Shown piece by piece: positions 5,628 through 6,885 of a stretch of 6,885 nt of DNA. Source of the DNA: Deltaproteobacteria bacterium UBA2957. Its GTDB lineage: Bacteria > Myxococcota_A > UBA796. The notes under the pieces were generated by a model. The model ran no database searches, was not told the DNA's origin, and worked only from the letters and a program-made list of their open reading frames with translations. The stretch lies in contig DEBL01000127.1 of NCBI GenBank assembly GCA_002348535.1, positions 1 to 6,885 of the forward strand. The letters are read 5' to 3'. Each line of letters opens with the position of its first letter. Position 1 is the stretch's first letter. Made by a program: the position numbers and the translations under genes.

Positions 5628-6674
5628 ATGCGACCAATGTTCTGGGCTCCAATTTTGAGCGCTTTTGCGCTGGGATGCGAAGCGAAGCATGAGCATGGCT
5701 TTGTCTCGGCAGGTGGTGATCCGGGCCCCGGTGCTGGTGGAACGGTGATCGACGCATGGGGTGGGTGCGAAGAGGAACCAAAAGCTGAACTATCGTCCGA
5801 TTCGGTGGTGCAAACAGTTCCTCCTCCTGCTGCGAAAAATGTCAGTGTTCATACGCCCATCCTTACGTTCTTAGAAGAAGGCTACACCATCGATGACATC
5901 GACCGGTTTGACGTCTCCAGCAATGGCTGGAAGGTTGAGGGGGATGTGGTATCTCTCGACCGTGGGGAGACTTCAGTGCTGGCGTTTGCGCCCATTGATC
6001 CCTACGAGGTGGCCGGTGAGGTGCAAGTCCGAATCGAAGCGCCGGGCGGCCCAGTAGAGTGGGCATTCCATACTGGCCCCTACGAGCCGACCATGGCGGG
6101 CAACCCAAATCTCAGCTTCGAGAACACCGTTACCCCGCAGGGTGTTGAGTGCGAGTACACCTTCTTCACAGACAACTTCATTGGGTTTGGTGACGTGGCC
6201 ATCACGGACGAAGAAGCCGGCCCAACCGAGGCGACGGATGGAGTGTCTCGATTGCTGATGACGACGGGCGAGGTGCTCGGGAATGCCTCTGTGCGAGGCA
6301 CAAGCAGCTTTGTCACAACTCAGCCGATGCCAGTCATCGACGACCCGGTTCTTAAGTTCGACTACCGATTCGTTTCGGAGGAGTTCGATGAAAATGTGGG
6401 AATCGTTCACGACGATAGCTTCTTGGTTGTCGCCCACGGTCGAGCCGGTGTCGTGTTTGAAGAAGTGACCAGTGTGAATCGAGTCGGAACCGATGGGTCC
6501 GAAGACGTCAGCTTCCCCGGCTTGCTTGGTGCTGAAGCCAGCGAGTGGATGACGCACAGCGTGGAGGACTTCAATACCCTTGGCGCCAACTCGACCATCT
6601 CGCTGTTTATTACGGACGTCGGAAGCACGGTTCGAACCAGTGCCGTGAGTGTCGATCACCTTCGTGTGGACTGA
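5628..6674 (+). CDS. Lipoprotein with Ig-like (Big_5-like) domain and choice-of-anchor-L-like domain
   Basis: This 348-residue protein starts at ATG 5628, with GAGGT at 5618-5622 as RBS. The signal peptide ends at ALGC with Cys17 as the probable lipid site, followed by a Gly/Pro-rich linker (24-47). Residues 63-150 resemble a bacterial Ig-like domain of the SbsA/Big_5 kind: PPPAAKNVSVHTPILTF, then GWKVEGDVV and a closing VEWAFHTG. Residues 160-348 recall choice-of-anchor L domains: LKFDYRFVSEEFDE (242-255), DDSFLVVAHG (262-271), and an end with ISLFITDVGSTVRTSAVSVD (324-343). Cys47 and Cys175 are the only other cysteines. Choice-of-anchor domains are found in surface proteins with variable attachment modules; here a lipid anchor would be at the N-terminus. 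The function is unknown; adhesion or surface structure is a guess. Its TGA is followed without a gap and in the same frame by the next gene. Confidence 0.75.
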   Translation: MRPMFWAPILSAFALGCEAKHEHGFVSAGGDPGPGAGGTVIDAWGGCEEEPKAELSSDSVVQTVPPPAAKNVSVHTPILTFLEEGYTIDDIDRFDVSSNGWKVEGDVVSLDRGETSVLAFAPIDPYEVAGEVQVRIEAPGGPVEWAFHTGPYEPTMAGNPNLSFENTVTPQGVECEYTFFTDNFIGFGDVAITDEEAGPTEATDGVSRLLMTTGEVLGNASVRGTSSFVTTQPMPVIDDPVLKFDYRFVSEEFDENVGIVHDDSFLVVAHGRAGVVFEEVTSVNRVGTDGSEDVSFPGLLGAEASEWMTHSVEDFNTLGANSTISLFITDVGSTVRTSAVSVDHLRVD

Positions 6675-6885
6675 TTGGTCTTTCCCCGCGCCCTGAACCT
6701 GCCAAAAATCGCGGTACTCGTCGGCCTTTGTGTGGGTGTTGGGTGCCAAGATTCCGCGCCGAAGTCCAGTCGAACGTACGAGGTAGTCCGCGGCGATACG
6801 TTGAGCGCGATCGCTCGGCGAGAGGGCGTATCAGTGCGGGACCTGATGAGGTGGAATGACCTTCGGACCGACCGGATTGAAGTCG
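6675..6885 (+). CDS. LysM-domain lipoprotein, N-terminal part (3' truncated, TTG start)
   Basis: The frame opens right after the TGA at 6672-6674 and stays open to the window end, giving 70 codons. No ATG is present. TTG 6675 is the preferred start because it keeps the whole signal peptide: Arg5 and Lys11 in the n-region, a hydrophobic run at 12-23, and a Gly-Val-Gly-Cys24 lipobox that is looser than the consensus. CTG 6693 is an alternative. A weak TGGA (6667-6670) may serve as RBS, so translation is probably coupled to the gene before. After a short linker (25-33), residues 34-70 are a clear LysM domain: YEVVRGDTLSAIARREGVSV, then DLMRWNDL and an Ile-Glu-Val at the edge. LysM binds the glycan of peptidoglycan. 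Lipoproteins of this layout often carry a C-terminal M23 domain and act in wall hydrolysis (NlpD type), but that part lies outside the window. Confidence 0.8.
   Translation, partial: MVFPRALNLPKIAVLVGLCVGVGCQDSAPKSSRTYEVVRGDTLSAIARREGVSVRDLMRWNDLRTDRIEV

Noticed and set aside
5011..5658. Plus-strand open frame overlapping the M15 gene in another phase
   Set aside because: The product is rich in Arg, Trp and Cys without motifs. The M15 zinc motifs lie in the other frame, and this frame would also overlap the next gene's start.
5973..6749. Long minus-strand open frame opposite the choice-of-anchor-like gene
   Set aside because: It is antisense to a gene with signal peptide, RBS and domain motifs, and crosses the TGA-TTG junction. 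No domain or leader is visible in it.
6545..6859. Plus-strand open frame across the end of the choice-of-anchor-like gene and the LysM region
   Set aside because: It is out of phase with both real frames, and the LysM domain is read in the frame of 6675.

Overview
This 6.9 kb window is GC-rich bacterial DNA (judged by eye, not computed). It carries eight protein-coding genes, two of them cut by the window ends. I see no rRNA, tRNA, CRISPR array, insertion sequence or convincing intrinsic terminator. At least four products look like lipoproteins, several with Asp/Glu-rich or Asp-Thr-Gly linkers, Ig-like domains and a choice-of-anchor-like domain. Together with a PAS-linked class III nucleotide cyclase, this style suggests a Gram-negative of the Myxococcota/deltaproteobacterial type. 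That assignment is inference from gene style; there is no marker gene in the window.

Left part (1-3505, plus strand): the C-terminal end of a large membrane protein with a YfhO-like terminal domain (1-748); a soluble adenylate cyclase with two tandem PAS domains (862-2280); and a membrane-anchored or exported metallo-beta-lactamase-fold hydrolase of the UlaG/NAPE-PLD-like type with all metal ligands present (2384-3505). The gaps of about 100 bp carry good ribosome binding sites but no clear terminators, so co-transcription is possible but not shown.

Middle part (3523-4730, minus strand): a small lipoprotein with an Ig-like core (4730 to 4269), followed by an exported redoxin with one active-site cysteine and a C-terminal GCSVKY motif (4113 to 3523). 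The redoxin converges on the hydrolase gene with only 17 bp between stop codons. The 155 bp between the two minus-strand genes hold a perfect odd palindrome and a second, imperfect inverted repeat.

Right part (4812-6885, plus strand): from an 81-bp divergent region start a lipoprotein zinc peptidase of the M15 type (4812-5561), a lipoprotein with an Ig-like domain and a choice-of-anchor-L-like domain (5628-6674), and a LysM lipoprotein that begins at a TTG codon directly after the preceding TGA and runs off the end (6675-6885). The LysM gene is easily missed because it lacks an ATG and is truncated. These three look like an envelope-facing set: an enzyme predicted to act on peptidoglycan peptides, a peptidoglycan-binding LysM protein, and a surface protein of unknown function.

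I do not see a clearly new molecular system. The points most worth a second look are the same-frame TGA-TTG junction with the LysM lipoprotein, the Thr-type (class IIIb-like) cyclase with duplicated PAS sensors, the one-cysteine redoxin, and the envelope lipoprotein cluster.
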